From positions 1 to 64,000 of the forward strand of contig CAUYUJ010020565.1 of the NCBI GenBank assembly GCA_963575745.1: a stretch of 64,000 nt of DNA, written 5' to 3'. The notes beneath the pieces were generated by a model, which did no database searches, was not told the DNA's origin, and saw only the letters and a program-made list of their open reading frames with translations. How positions within the stretch are numbered: position 1 is the first letter of the stretch; each line of letters starts with the position of its first letter. The DNA is from Prorocentrum cordatum (lineage: Eukaryota > Sar > Dinophyceae > Prorocentrales > Prorocentraceae). The position numbers and the translations under genes were made by a program. Positions 9,975 to 21,887 of this stretch are shown here, one piece after another.

Positions 9975-10700
9975 GTATGCATGCATGCATGCATGCATGC
10001 ATGCATGTATGTATGTATGTATGTATGTGTGTATGTATGTGTGTATGTATGTATGTCTATGTGTTTGTGTGTGTGTTTGTTGTGTGTGTTTGTTTGTATG
10101 TATGTGTGTATGCATGTATGTATGTATGAATGTATGTATGTATGTGTGTATGCGTGTATGTATGTATGTATGTATGTATGTATGTATGTATGTGTGTATG
10201 TATGTATGTATGTGTGTGCATATCTGCATGCATGCATGCATGCATGCATGTGTGTATGTATGTATGTATGTATGAATGCATGTATGTATGTATGTATGTA
10301 TGTATGTTTGTATGTATGTTTGTATGTATATGTGTTTGTGTGCATGTTTGTTGTGTGTGTGTTTGTTTGTAAGTATGTGTGTATGTATGTATGTATGTAT
10401 GTATGTATGTATGTATGTATGTATGTATGTGTGTAGGTGTGTATGTGTGTATGCGTGTATGTATGTATGTATGTATGCATGTATGTATGCACACGCATGG
10501 GCATACATGTATATAAATACGTACATACATGCATGCATACATACATACATACATACGTACATACATACATACATACTTGCATGCATGCATGCATGCATGC
10601 ATGTATGCACACATACGTACACACGTACATACACACATACACACGTACATTCATGCATGCATGCATGCATACAAATGCACATGTGTGTATACATTAACGT
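9975..10700. repeat. ATGT tetranucleotide array that switches to ACAT
   Basis: From 9975 to about 10490 the plus strand reads ATGT/GTAT. From about 10500 to 10690 it reads ACAT/CATA, so the two halves are complementary. Self-complementary TGCA runs occur at both ends and inside. Confidence 0.95.
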
Positions 10701-11725
10701 ATGTACATCTGTACACCCCCACACACGTGTGTATATATGTCTACGCATTAACCGACCTTATACGTGTCTATGTATGTGCATAGCGCGCATGCACGTGCGC
10801 GCTTATGACAAGTATGCACATATTCGGGCGCGCATGTGCACGCGCACGCACGCCGCCCGCGTGCGAAACTCCGAGGACCAAAGTGCATGGCGCGAAGCGC
10901 TGCTGCAGTCTTGTATTTACATACCGCGAGGAGCGGGAAGGCCTGGGTGAGGGACCACAGAAGAACCCACCTCGACAGGGACCCCCGCCTGACTCCTTGC
11001 CGCCTCACGTCGACGCGGGGCGCAGCTGCGAGACCTCTACAGGACGGAGGGGGAGGGGGCCACCCAGGGAGGGGGGGGGGGGGCGCATTCCTTCCAGCCC
11101 GGCCCAAGCGAATGCGTTGTCGACGGCGAAGACCGGTGGGATCGACCCTTGCGCCCAGCCCAGCCCAGCCCGAACCACCCCGCCACACTATCCCATCCGG
11201 ACCAACGGAGGCCCAGGAAGGAGGCAGAAGGGGGAAAGGGGGGAGGGTGGGAGGCGGAGGGGGGGGGGGGGAGAAGGGAGCGGAGGGGGCACAGGGCAGC
11301 AGGAGGAGGGGACGAGGGTCGCCTCCCACGGGCCCGCGCCCTCGGCGAAGCAATCTGAGTTCGGCGACGGGCGTGGGACATGCCCAGATGGCGCGGCGCA
11401 GAGAGGGCCGCGCCCCGCGAAGGCCCTGTGTCCGCATTGCCGTTGCTACTGACATGCGTCGCCCTGCACTGCTTCGTACTGCTTGGCATCAGCTGCCCTG
11501 TCACGTTTACCCTTGGTATCCTCGCAGAACCGTAATCGCAGTGCGATAGCGGTGAAACGGGGTGGATAAGGTGACGGCGACGCCCTCGTTCACAGGTGGC
11601 GGCGCCGGAGGACCTGTGCGCAGGGCACCTGCCATTCCCAGGAACTCGATGCCCCAGGGCGGTCGTGGGTGGGCGACTCTGAAAACGGCTGGGCGCCTGT
11701 ACCCAAATGGCCACAGAAGTCGGGC
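10700..11725. other. GC-rich stretch without recognised gene
   Basis: Contains G homopolymers (about 11070 and 11261) and purine-rich patches. Open frames overlap on both strands, as expected for high-GC DNA, and none shows recognisable protein character. Confidence 0.5.
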
Positions 11726-11729
11726 AAGG

Positions 11730-12250
11730 AAGAATGTGTGTATACAGATATGTACACAGTTTACATATACAATATATATAGATGTGTGTATGTATATATA
11801 TCTATATATATACACACAAATATAAACAAAACCATACATGCATTCATAGATACCTACATCCAGACAGAGAGACATACATGTATACATATATACAAACAGG
11901 CAGACATATATACATACATACATACATACATACATACATCCAGACAGGCATATACAAACATATACATACATACATACATATATATACATACATACATACA
12001 TACATACATACATACATACATGCATGCATACATACATGCATGCATGCATGCATGCATACATACATACATACATACATACATACATGCATTCATACATACA
12101 TGCATGCATGCATGCATGCATGCATACATATATACATCATTACATGCATACATACATATAGGCATACCTATTGATATATGCATAGTTATGCAACCATACA
12201 TATATAATTACATGCATGCATACATACACGCATACATACACACGCACACA
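11730..12250. repeat. ACAT tetranucleotide array
   Basis: Plus strand reads ACAT/CATA almost throughout, with ATAT and GCATGCAT patches. It has the same motif as 9975-10700, but only the ACAT orientation. Confidence 0.95.
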
Positions 12251-12254
12251 TAAT

Positions 12255-13015
12255 ACCCCCCTCTGCGATGGGAGTGGGCCACCGATAACAGCGGGAAAGG
12301 GGAGATGCAGGCCGCCCCGCCCCCGGGCAATTCGAGCGTCAAGGGCCCATCAGCCTTTTCACCGTGCCCCCCCCTCATTTTCAACGCCGCGGCCGCTGCT
12401 CGCCGCTCGCGCGCGCTCGGGGTCAGAGAGGCGCGGCCCCGAACCCCCGCCCATCGAACATAAGGGGCCCCCGCGGTCGAGGCCCCCCTGCTGCGCCGAC
12501 CACCCCCCCACCCGCGACGAAAGGGCGGGGGCCCCGAAGGAAGGAAGGGAGGCGCCGCCGCAGAAGGGCCCGCCTGAGGGTGGGGATTCGAGACTAACCC
12601 GCAGGCACGCCACGCAACTGCTCTGGGACCCTCCACGGGGGGCGCCGCCGAGCCCCGCCCGGGACGCGACCTAAGGCGAATGGTCGACGGCAGTCATACA
12701 CTACAACCGCAGCCCGCGGCGCCGCAGCGGGCGCGACCTCCTGGACCGCCCGCGGGCTGCCGCCACGCATGGGCGACGGGAGGGGGGCGGCCAGTCCACG
12801 CGGCTCTCGGCCGACGGTTCCGTGCCCCTCTTTCGTCGGGATCCACCCCCCGAGGGAGCGCGCGGCGCCGCCACTTGCTCTCTGCAACGCGAGCACTCGT
12901 CGAGATGGCCACGCGGCCTCGCGGGGTCGCAGGCCCGCGGCAAATCCCGCCACTGCGCCGCCCCAGCACCTTGAATGGCAACTGTTCAAGGGGCGGCCCG
13001 CCCAGCGCCGCCACC
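12255..13015. other. GC-rich stretch without recognised gene
   Basis: Very high GC, overlapping open frames on both strands, no recognised motif. It is the 3' flank of the minus-strand ORF at 13021-13665. Confidence 0.4.
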
Positions 13016-13020
13016 TGCGC

Positions 13021-13665
13021 TCATTGCTCAGAGGCGGCCCTGGCACCTGACCGCGGCCACGCGGGCCCGCCGGCCCCGCCCGGCCGGCGGCGTCCGCGGG
13101 GCCCGCGGCTGACCCTGGGACGCCGCGCCCCCTGCGGATCAAAGATTTGGCTCATGGTGCCGTCGGCGTCGCTGGCGCGCCCTTCCTCCTCCTCCTCGGG
13201 GGTCGGCCTGCCCTCATCAATGGATTTCGCCTTCAGCTCCCACGGCCTCGCGCCGCCGGATGCTGCTCTGCTGGGCTGCCGCCTCAGCCGCTCCTCGCGC
13301 AGCGCGCTGAGCTGCCGCGCCCTTTCCCACAGCCGCCCGCGCTCCTCCGGTGAACGGCGTCTCAGCAGGTCCTCGTAGCCCCTCGCGGCCATGGCGACCT
13401 CCCGTCCGACTTCTGCGCGCGGCCTCTGTCCGCGCATCGCCTGGTGCCTCCTGACGAACCACTCGCCGACCCGGCCCTCGAAGTCCGCGATCATCTGCAG
13501 CTCGCGTTCCCGGATCCGTCGCGCCTCCTCCAACAGGCCCGGGCCCGGCGCGACTGGCGCCTGCCCGCGGACATCCCGCGTCGCATGGCACCAGCACGTC
13601 GCCCCCACGTCGTCTCCGCGCGCGCCCCAGCGTCGCCCCCGTCTGCCTCCTCGCCTGGCTTCCAT
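13021..13665 (-). CDS. Hypothetical Arg/Glu-rich helical protein
   Basis: An open frame of 214 codons on the minus strand. Residues about 45-140 are strongly charged and amphipathic (for example LLEEARRIRERELQMIADFE and GYEDLLRRRSPEERGRLWER), suggesting a long helix or coiled coil. The tail contains a run of Glu (PTPEEEEEGR). Composition is unlike the random Pro/Arg/Ala frames on the other strand, which is why I list it. No family is recognised. It may be one exon of a longer gene, since the upstream minus-strand region also has coding character (14295-14440). The initiator at 13665 is simply the first ATG of the open frame and is uncertain. Confidence 0.4.
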   Translation of the reverse strand: MEARRGGRRGRRWGARGDDVGATCWCHATRDVRGQAPVAPGPGLLEEARRIRERELQMIADFEGRVGEWFVRRHQAMRGQRPRAEVGREVAMAARGYEDLLRRRSPEERGRLWERARQLSALREERLRRQPSRAASGGARPWELKAKSIDEGRPTPEEEEEGRASDADGTMSQIFDPQGARRPRVSRGPRGRRRPGGAGGPAWPRSGARAASEQ

Positions 13666-14294
13666 CGCCCGCCGCTAGCCCCCCTCCTGGGGCTGTCATC
13701 TCCCAGTGATGCTCCCCGCGCGGCCTCGGCCGCGCCACCTTCCACCTCGCCGCTGGGTGGAGGTCGTCGCTTTCTCGCCCTCGCCCTCCACCGCCCGCGC
13801 CCCTCCGTTCCAGGGCGCCGACAACCCTCCTGGCCTTGAGCCGACATGCCCGGTTGGCAGAGAGAACGAGCGAGATAGCGGCCCCCACCCTGGATGATCT
13901 CCAAGCCGCGCGGCGGCCCGCCCTCGCTCGCGCTCCGACGGAACTCCCGCCCCGAAGGGTCGCGTGGAGCCCCGTCGCCGCCCGCGCTCGCCATCGCTTC
14001 GCCACCGCTGCAGGACCTCGCCCCCCATCGGCGGGAAGGGCTGGCGCGCGCGCCCCCCCGGTGCAGGGGGGCGCCTGATCCCGGGCTGCCTAGCACCGAG
14101 GTGGTATCCCTGTGCTACCAGACCCCCCCTGTTCGGGGAGATGGCCGGTCTCGTCGCCCGGCGGTCGGCGGCGCCTGCCCACCCGACCCCGCGCGGCCCC
14201 CGCGCTCGCCGCCTGCCTCGCATTCGCCAGCGCCGCCCCCCGCACGCGCTGCACCCGTCCAGCGCGCGCGCCGGGGGCGGGCCCGACCGTTTCC

Positions 14295-14440
14295 TCAGCG
14301 GGCCTGCTCGCCACCGCCCTTGATCTTTCTCAGGCGGCGGCCCAGTGCAGCCCGGTACTTGCGCTTGAAGGTCAGCCCGAGGTCCTCTCTCGCAACCCTC
14401 GCCAACCTGTCCGAGCTGTCCCCGATTACACCACGAGGCC
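14295..14440 (-). CDS. Possible C-terminal coding fragment
   Basis: The minus-strand frame ending in TGA at 14295 reads RGVIGDSSDRLARVAREDLG, then LTFKRKYRAALGRRLRKIKG and GGEQAR. This basic helical sequence looks protein-like, but its upstream boundary is unclear. Unrecognised; it could be an exon end or chance in GC-rich DNA. Confidence 0.25.
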
Positions 14441-14479
14441 GAATGTCTCCACGGCGATGTCCTGCCGCTCTTCCCCTGG

Positions 14480-15385
14480 AGACCCGGGCGCACCCGCCCT
14501 CGCGCCGCCCGCGGGGGCCCGCGGCGACGCGCCGGCGAGCCGCCCCACGATCGCGGGCGCACGAGCTGCCCCGAGCACGGACGTCTGCGAGGCCCGCGGC
14601 GAGGCCTGCAAGCCTCGAGAGGGGGCGGCCTGCAATGCGCGCCCAGCTGGACCACCAGAGGGCAGGGCGGCCTCAGCACCGAACAGGCGAGGTCGGCGCA
14701 GAAATGGGATGAGCTGCAATGGGCTGCTGATCGCGCCACAACCGCACAACGATCAGACAAATGGATAGCACACGCGGCCCCGAAGTTCTGCCCGCCCCCG
14801 CATAAGACCACTGCCCTCCGCGAGGGCACACACACACACACACACACACCGCCGAGGGGGCCCCCTCCGCCCGCAGCGGAGCGGGGGGCGCACGAGCGGG
14901 CCAGCGCCTTCTCGGCGGGAGGGAACCCACCTGTCGACGGCGTTCCGGGGTTATCCTGGAGGCGCGCTGACAGGCTCAGGCGGAAGCGACGACCCTGCTG
15001 TCTCGACCGTGCGTCGATCAGACCGACGGAAGAGGGGCAACGCGCGGCCCCGGAGCCCTGCCCGCCGCTCATAGGACCCATCCCATCTGCGAGGGCGCAC
15101 CCACCCGTCGAGGGCCCACACCCCACCCGCAGCGGAAAGGGAGGGCGCTCGAACGGGCGGGCCCCTTCGCGGTAGGAGGGCGCCCACGAGTCGGCGGGGG
15201 CCCGGGGCTACCCCGCAGGCGCGCCCACCACCGGGCACCGCAAGGCAACGGGACAAGACGCGAGAAGCCTTTCAGCCGCGCGCGGCCATCCTGCCCCACG
15301 CCCGACGCGGGCCTAAGCACTAGACGACCGCAGCCCCCAACGCGCTCAGGGCCGCGCGGCCGCGCCAGCTGCCCCGCCACCTTGC
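14480..15385. repeat. GC-rich DNA with CA microsatellite and partial direct repeat
   Basis: A CA run lies at 14827-14850. Two similar blocks, about 14765-15010 and 15040-15270, share motifs such as CGCGGCCCCG, CTGCCCGCC and CGGCGGGAGGG-like text. This suggests an old tandem duplication of about 285 bp. No gene is recognised. Confidence 0.4.
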
Positions 15386-15389
15386 CCAT

Positions 15390-16750
15390 CTAGGCCGTCG
15401 GGCTGCCCGCGGAGTTCGAGACATCGCAGAACGGGAACAAGCAGTCGATCACTTTATCGGGGTCCGCCGAATCAAGGATGGGACGGCCTGCGAGCGGGTT
15501 GAAGGCACGGTAGCTGCCCGTGATCTCGTCCTGGGAGAGGCGCGAGTCCTCGCAGTGAGCGCGGACGCTCAGCTCCCCGAGCTTGCCCGCGGTGATCCTC
15601 TCCTCCGAGAACATGGGCACGTGCTTAATGAGTTGAATGCGGGCCTCCTCGGTGATCGCGCCGACGGCGTCCATGACCGCACCGAGCTCCATCTGCGACA
15701 ATCCGCCCAGGGAGATATCGCCCCCCTACATGGCGCGAATGGTGGACACCAGCTTGGCCGACCAAAGCACAGTCTGGGTGCCCCCCTGCCCCGGGTTGCC
15801 CCGCGCGGCCCTCTGGGCTGCATTCGCGAGCCTGCTGCATGTGCTTGACCTCCCCGTCGCTGGCCAGCGACATGCCACTCTTGTCAACGATGGAATGCAA
15901 AGAGAAGATGATGACGCGGAGCTCCCACGCCTCGGTGCCTTGTCTCTGACCACCTGCGACGGCAGCTCTTGCGCACGCACCCCCAGTGGCCGCCTCCTGC
16001 CGTGGTACCCCCCTGCGCTTGCGGTGGCGCCACGCAGCGCACCCCCTCCTCCGGCGTGAGAGGGGCCGTCCTGCAGCGCGGGCACACGCACACTACATGG
16101 CTGCACCCGCCGAGGGCAATCGTGAAGTCGGTCGCAGCTCCCAAACGTTCGTCCTGCAGAATGGCCTCGTAGGATTCACCCAGGCTGACGTGCAAGACCC
16201 TTGGCATATCACTGCGTTTCGCGAGCTCCGCCTCCGTAGCGAGTTCGATGGTCTTGGTCTGCTGCGTCGTCGACTCAGGTTGGTCCTCAGGTTGAGCCAC
16301 TCGGACTTCAAGCTGAAGGTACCAGGCCTGGGCCAAGACTCCGCGTCCCCGCACTTCTTGTCCCCGTGGCGCCTGAATCACGTGTAGTGGTGGGCGCGAG
16401 GGGTCTAGGATCCTGTTGACGAACGTCCGCAGGAATTCACCGCCCACGGCCTTGGCCACGCGCTCGCGTGAGATGATCGAACTGCCTTCTCTGGAAGCAT
16501 GGCGTCTCCCCGCTTCATAAAGCCTGGACGAAACAAGAGATCACGCCGCATTCGCCCCTGCAGTGGTGGCACGTGGCTGGGCTGTGCGCAATGACGTGGT
16601 CGCCAATGCACGTGGCCGCACCGTCGGCCTCCCTGACCACGGGCGTCATCTTCGCCTCGGGCGTGATATTTGCGGCTGCGTGCCCTTCGCGGATTTCCTG
16701 CCATTCTTCGCCGTCTGGTTCCGAATCCGGCGGCAAGAGAAAATTTAAAC
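15390..16750 (-). pseudogene. Disrupted gene for an unrecognised zinc-binding protein
   Basis: Continuous protein-like sequence on the minus strand split by frameshifts and one stop. From the top: EWQEIREGHAAANITPEAKM and GDHVIAHSPATCHHCRGECG (two CxxC-like pairs). After a shift near 16515 come VAKAVGGEFLRTFVNRILDP, ELAKRSDMPRVLHVSLGESY and GGCSHVVCVCPRCRTAPLTP (a second Cys cluster). Beyond a shift near 15950 come HSIVDKSGMSLASDGEVKHM and QTVLWSAKLVSTIRAM, then an in-frame TAG near 15727. The last part (15701-15390, 103 codons) is open: QMELGAVMDAVGAITEEARI through to PFCDVSNSAGSPTA. Upstream of 16740 is a pyrimidine-rich tract followed by AG, resembling a 3' splice site. I recognise no family. 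It is a pseudogene, or a gene with sequencing indels. Confidence 0.5.
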
Positions 16751-16801
16751 AAGAAACAAAACAAAACAAACAACAAAAAAAAAAACAAACAAACAAAAAA
16801 A
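16740..16801. repeat. A-rich AAAC tract
   Basis: A and AAAC repeats on the plus strand. On the minus strand it is a polypyrimidine tract just ahead of the coding trace at 16750-15390, so it could be an intron end or a retrocopy tail. Confidence 0.7.
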
Positions 16802-17068
16802 TGCTCGCCCGACGACCCGGCTCCCGCCCCGGAGGGTCGTATGGAGCGCTGCCACTCGCTCCCGCCCTTCCTCCGCGGCCCTCCGCCCCGGCCCCATTCG
16901 CCTTCCTCCTGCGCGCCGGCATGGCTGGCGCCAGGGAGACGCTCTCCGCGTGTCCGCCGCGGCGCCCGGCGCCGAGGGCGCAGGCCCACGGGCCAGCTTC
17001 AGCGCCCGACCGGTGCTCCGAAGCGGCGGGCTCGCCCGAGCCCACACGGCCACGGGCGTCGGGCAAGG

Positions 17069-17265
17069 AAGAGGATGACGATTCATAAAAAAATGGGAGA
17101 GAACGATTGAAAAAATAGTTTTCCACCATTTCTGCATGATTTTCTGACTGGAGGAGAACGATTAAAAAAATAGTCTTCAAGCCCGCGGCCGGTTTTCTCT
17201 AATCGTCATCCTCGGCGCTGCCGCGTGAACACGATCCCCGGTCATTTATTAATCGTCATCCTCCA
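17069..17265. mobile_element. Inverted-repeat element (MITE-like)
   Basis: GAGGATGACGATT at about 17072 is complementary to AATCGTCATCCTC, which occurs twice on the right (about 17199 and 17251). Inside, GAGAACGATT(G/A)AAAAAATAGT occurs twice about 55 bp apart. Overall about 195 bp and more AT-rich than its surroundings. No target-site duplication is clear. Confidence 0.4.
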
Positions 17266-17269
17266 TTAC

Positions 17270-18000
17270 ACTGTCGTGTTGGCACACGGGGGCTTCTTCG
17301 CATCATTGCTGCGACGATTCTTCTTGTTGCTACAGCTATCAGTCACATGATGCGCCCGCTTCGGAGACGCAGGAGGAGGAGAAGGAGCATCGCGCCCTGC
17401 AGGCAGATCTGGGCCGCGAAGAAAGAAGACAGCGGGCCGGGGCCGCGGCCAGCGTGACGGCCGACGCGATGTAGCGGCCCCTCGTCGGAGAGGGCTCTGG
17501 CCTGCGGCGCTGCTCCCCCTGAAGACGAAGCCAGGACGAAGACAGATTCGGCTGAGGATGAATCGAGAATCTCTGAGATCCGGCGGCTAAGGAGGATGTG
17601 TCCAGTGCCGCGACCATTCTCAGAGCGTTCCAGAGCGCTCTCAGAGCGTTCTGGAACGCTCTGGAACGGGTTTATCCTCGTTCTAGCCGCGCACGACCCC
17701 TGGTCTCCGTGAGAGGAAGACCCTGAAATCATGGCGTTGCTCATGGCGTTACACTTTGTCAAAACGGGCGATTGCGCCCCAGTTCGGGACCCGGGACCCT
17801 CACTGATCGATCCGGTTCGGAAAATGGCGCTCAAAGGTGCAGTCTAGGGCTCCAGTTGCGATTTTTCGCGATGTTACCTTTTGTTCACTACGTCGGATCT
17901 CAGAAGAAGAGGAGGAGGAGGAGAGGCAGCAGGAGCGGCAAGGGGAAGAGGAGCTCAGACATGCTCGCGACGTGAAGGACAACGACGGAAGGTGTTTGGC
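17270..18000. other. No recognised gene; palindromic GTTCTGGAACG cluster
   Basis: 17619-17669 holds overlapping palindromes built from AGAGCGTTCCAGAGC and GTTCTGGAACGC. Otherwise there are only unconvincing open frames. Confidence 0.5.
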
Positions 18001-18110
18001 CGTTTTCGGCCTCTGGGGGCCCTCGCCAGACCCTGGGATCATCAAAAACGACTTGGTATGAAAAACCGGCCCTGGGGAGAGGGTCGGGACTCTGGGGAGC
18101 CCCGTATGGA
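17995..18110 (+). repeat. Dispersed repeat, about 115 bp, copy 1
   Basis: GGCCTCTGGGGGCCCTCGCC, then CAAAAACGACT, GAAAAACCGGCCCTGGGGA and GGTCGGGAC. Matching text lies at 21888-21995 and 25325-25430. Confidence 0.7.
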
Positions 18111-18129
18111 GAGATCAAGACAACGTGTG

Positions 18130-18215
18130 TCTGTGGGAAGAGGAGGAGGAGGAGAAGGAGGAGGAGGAGGAGGAGGAAGAGGAGGACGAGGATGAGGAGG
18201 AGGAGGAGGGCCAAT
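18130..18215. repeat. GGA microsatellite
   Basis: GGA/GAA triplets, imperfect. Confidence 0.9.
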
Positions 18216-18329
18216 GCAAATCCAAGACTCATCAACGATGTTGGAGCACACCCTCCCTCCAAGCTCCCTCTTCACAGGCCCCCATAAGGACTCATTTGCA
18301 CTGAAGGAAATGCCCCGTTGGGAGACAAC

Positions 18330-18990
18330 CGCTTGAAGATCCTGAGGCATGCCAGAATACATTCTGATGAATTCAACGCCACGAGTCAACCTGACTGTTG
18401 CGTCCTGACGATCCTGGGCCGCGCCAGAACACCACTCCTGGGAATTAAACACCGCGAATCAACGTAACTGCTGCGCCCTGGCAATCCTGAACCGTGCGAA
18501 TAATGTTGCCAAAAATACGGGTGCGTTTACCATGAGAACCAATTCAACTCTTGCAATTCCTTTAAAGCGAATGTGCGCGGCGCTAATGCGAGAGCAACAT
18601 GTTGAAAGAACCCGCCCTCAATCCGTGAAACTCTTGCAAATGTGTGAAACAAATGCGCGCCTGTGTGAAAACGAACCGCCCTGAATCCTAAAGAATATTG
18701 CACCTTTGTAAAACAAATGTGCGCAGCGCAAAGGCGAGAATCACAGTTTGGCGACCAACCGCCCTCAATCCGGGAAACTCCTGCACTCTGGTGTCACGAA
18801 TGTGCGCGGCGCTGAGGCGAGAGCCACAGTTGGAAAACGAACCGCCCTCTATCCGTGGAGCTCTTGTAATGTTTGGAAACGACTGTGCGCGGCGCTAAGG
18901 CGAGAGCCACATTTTGAATACGACCCGCCTTCACTTCGCTGCGCGGCGCTGAAGCGAGAGCCACATTTTGGAAGCGGCCCGCCCTCCTTC
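18330..18990. repeat. About 85-bp tandem repeat
   Basis: Five to six degenerate copies with core TGTGCGCGGCGCTAAGGCGA, then GAGCCACATTTTG, CGAACCGCCCTCAATCCG and TGAAACTCTTGCA. The best copies lie at 18568-18990; weaker ones reach back to about 18340. No coding signal. Confidence 0.75.
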
Positions 18991-19117
18991 CATCTGTGAA
19001 ACTGGTGTCAGTTTTGCAGCTCGAGGCTCATGAATGGTAAAGAATTATGATGCGAAACGTCTGGCCCGCCCTTCCGACTGGCCTCGGGGTGGAACAGGGA
19101 GGAGTTATTCATAAGGA

Positions 19118-19425
19118 AAGGACTGGAGGAGGAGGAAGAGGAGGAGGAGGAGGAGGAGAAGGAGGGGGAGGAGGAGGCGGAGGAGGAGCAGGGGGGAGGA
19201 GGAGGAGGAGGAGGAGGAGGAGGAGGAGGAGGAGGAGGAGGAGGAGGAGGAGAGGAGGGGAAGCAGCAGCAGCAGCAGAAGGACGGCAGGAGAGGAGCAG
19301 AAGGAGGAGGGGCAGGAGGATGAGCAGGAACAGCACGAGAACAGGAGGGGGGAAGGGCAGGGAGGAGAAAGAGAAGGAGGAAGAGGAGGAGGAGGAGGAG
19401 AAAGGGGAGAGGACGAGGAATGGGA
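19118..19425. repeat. GGA microsatellite
   Basis: GGA/GAA triplets with a short CAG patch. Confidence 0.95.
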
Positions 19426-19439
19426 AAATACAAAGCATT

Positions 19440-19761
19440 GCCATCCCCCAGCCCTCCTCCTGCTCCTCCGTATCCCCCTCACCCACCTCATCACTATAAT
19501 CATCACCACCATCATCATCAACATCTTCATCCTGGTGCAAATCCTATTATCCCTCAGTGTCCTACTCCACGTTATCATGATCCTCATCCTTAGCTCAATC
19601 CTCGTCCTCATCGCCCTCCCCACTACAAGTCCTCCTCATCACACGTATCCTCCTTGTCATCGCCACCATAAACTATCCTCATCCTCCATCTCCGCTTCCT
19701 CCTCGTCCTCCTCCTCACCATCAGAATTATCAGCCTCCTCCTCATCCGTACCTGTAGAAGT

Positions 19762-19835
<74 letters not shown>

Positions 19836-19871
19836 TATCATCATCATCATCATCATCGTCATCATCATCAA

Positions 19872-19912
<41 letters not shown>

Positions 19913-20600
19913 CTACTATTATGATGTGCATCCTAACCATCATCATCACCATCATCATTATAATCATCAGCACCACCATCATCCTCATACTCATCCTCAG
20001 CATCAGCATCAGCATCACCATCACCATCACCATCATCATCAGCATCAGCAGCATCATCATCGTCGTCGTTACCATCATCAGCATCATCAGCATCATCAGC
20101 AGCAGCAGCATCATCAGCATCATCACCATTATCATCATCAGCATCAGTATCAGGATCAGCATCACCATCATCATCAGCATCAGCAGCATCATCATCATCG
20201 TCAATCGTATCATCATCAGCATCATCGTCATCATTACTATTATGATGTTCATCCTCACCATCATCATTATAATAATCATCAACACCATCATCAGCATCAT
20301 CAGCATCATCAGCATCATCACTATTATCGTCATCAACATCATCAGCAGCAGCACCACCACCATCACCATCATCATCAGCAGCATCATCACCATCATCATC
20401 ATCATCGTCAATCGTATCATCAGCAGCCTCGTCCTTCCCCTTCACCTTCACCTCATCCGTCTGTTCCTCATTCTCCTTTTGCTCGTCCTCCTCTTCCTCC
20501 TCCTCCTCATCCTCCTCTTTCTCCACCTTCTGGCCAAACCACATATCATCATCACACTCTCCCATCATCCCCTGCCCCTCACACACGACGCGCTGGCAAA
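19440..20600. repeat. Large ATC compound microsatellite
   Basis: ATC/CAT triplets with CAG and CTC interruptions; nearly pure at 19757-19915. Frames encoding poly-Ser, poly-Ile or poly-His are repeat artefacts. Confidence 0.95.
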
Positions 20601-20900
20601 GCGTTCCGGGCAAAGTCGCTGGAGACCTCCTCGCCTACCATGGCTCCATAGCTGGGAGCTGGCTACAATCACTGCGGGCCCACTGTCTGCTGATGCTGCT
20701 GATGGTAATCTCTCGCTGCTGCTTGATGCACATTCGTTATGCCTGCTGCAGTGTGCTGCTGTTTCGTGCTTTCCCTCTCACACTCCTGCGTATCCTCTGC
20801 TTCCTCCGCCTCCTCCTCCTCGTGCTCTTTGTTGCTCCGCCTCCTCACAGCACCTCTTCACTGCACCACCTGACTGCTCTTCCTCGCTAATCGATCATCC
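20600..20900. other. No recognised gene
   Basis: A short spacer between triplet arrays with scattered TGCTGC and CTC triplets. Confidence 0.4.
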
Positions 20901-21096
20901 TCTTTCTCCTCCTCCTCCTCCTCCTCATCCTCATCCTCCCGATCATGCTCCTTGTCCACCTCCTCTTCCTCTTCCTTCTCCTCCTCCTCCTCCTCCTCCT
21001 CCTCCTCCTCCTCCTCCTGAGCAGCAGCAGCTTAATCATCATCAGCAGTAGCAGGATCAGCAGAAGCAGCAGCATCAGCATCAGCATCATCAACAG

Positions 21097-21127
<31 letters not shown>

Positions 21128-21755
21128 AGTATCGCCAGCAGCAGCATCATCAACATCATCAGCACCATCAGCAGCAACATAATCAGCGTCGTCATTACCA
21201 TCACCCGCATCAGCATCATCAGCAGCATCAACATCGGCGTCATCATCATCATCATCAGCAGCAGCATCATCGGCAGCAGCAGCAGCATCATCATCAGCAG
21301 CAGCATCATCATCGTCAGCATCATCACCATCATCATCAACATCATCAGCATCGTCGTCATCATCACCCGCCTCTTCCTCCTTGCTCCTCATCCTCCTCCT
21401 CCTACACCTTCTCCTCGTCCTCCTCCTCCTCCTCCGCCTCCTCCTCCTCCTCCTCCTCCTGGTCATCCGCCTCCTCCTTGCTCCTCCTCATGCTTCTCTT
21501 CCTCCTCCTCCTCCTCCTCCTCCCTCTCGTCCGCCTCCTCCTTCTCCTCCTCCTCCTCCTCCTCCTCATCCTCCTCCTCCTCCGTGGCCTGTCCTTCGCT
21601 CTTCTTCCCCCTCTTCCTCCTCTTCTTGCTCCTCCTCCTCCGCGTCTTTCTCCTCCTCCTCCTCCTCTCCTCCTCCTCCTCCTCCTCCTCCTCCTCCTCC
21701 TCCTCCTCCTCCTCCATCTCATCCTCCTCCTCCTCCTCCTCCGGAGAAGCGAGGC
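20900..21755. repeat. CTC and CAG/ATC compound microsatellites
   Basis: CTC run (20900-21020), CAG/ATC mixture (21030-21370), then a second long CTC run (21380-21755). Confidence 0.95.
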
Positions 21756-21887
21756 AATCTGGCTAGCCTTGAACCTGTCCTGAGCCAGGAGGCCCAGGTG
21801 GTCCAGAATTCATGGCGTTCCGCTCCCTGGGACGTGACATACGTCTGGGGCGACGCCATCCCGTTGTCACGGGGCGGCGGTTTTTGT

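Noticed and set aside
9843-10748. Frames of about 200-300 codons rich in His/Ile/Tyr/Thr or Cys/Met/Val
   Set aside because: Readings of ATGT/ACAT tetranucleotide repeats.
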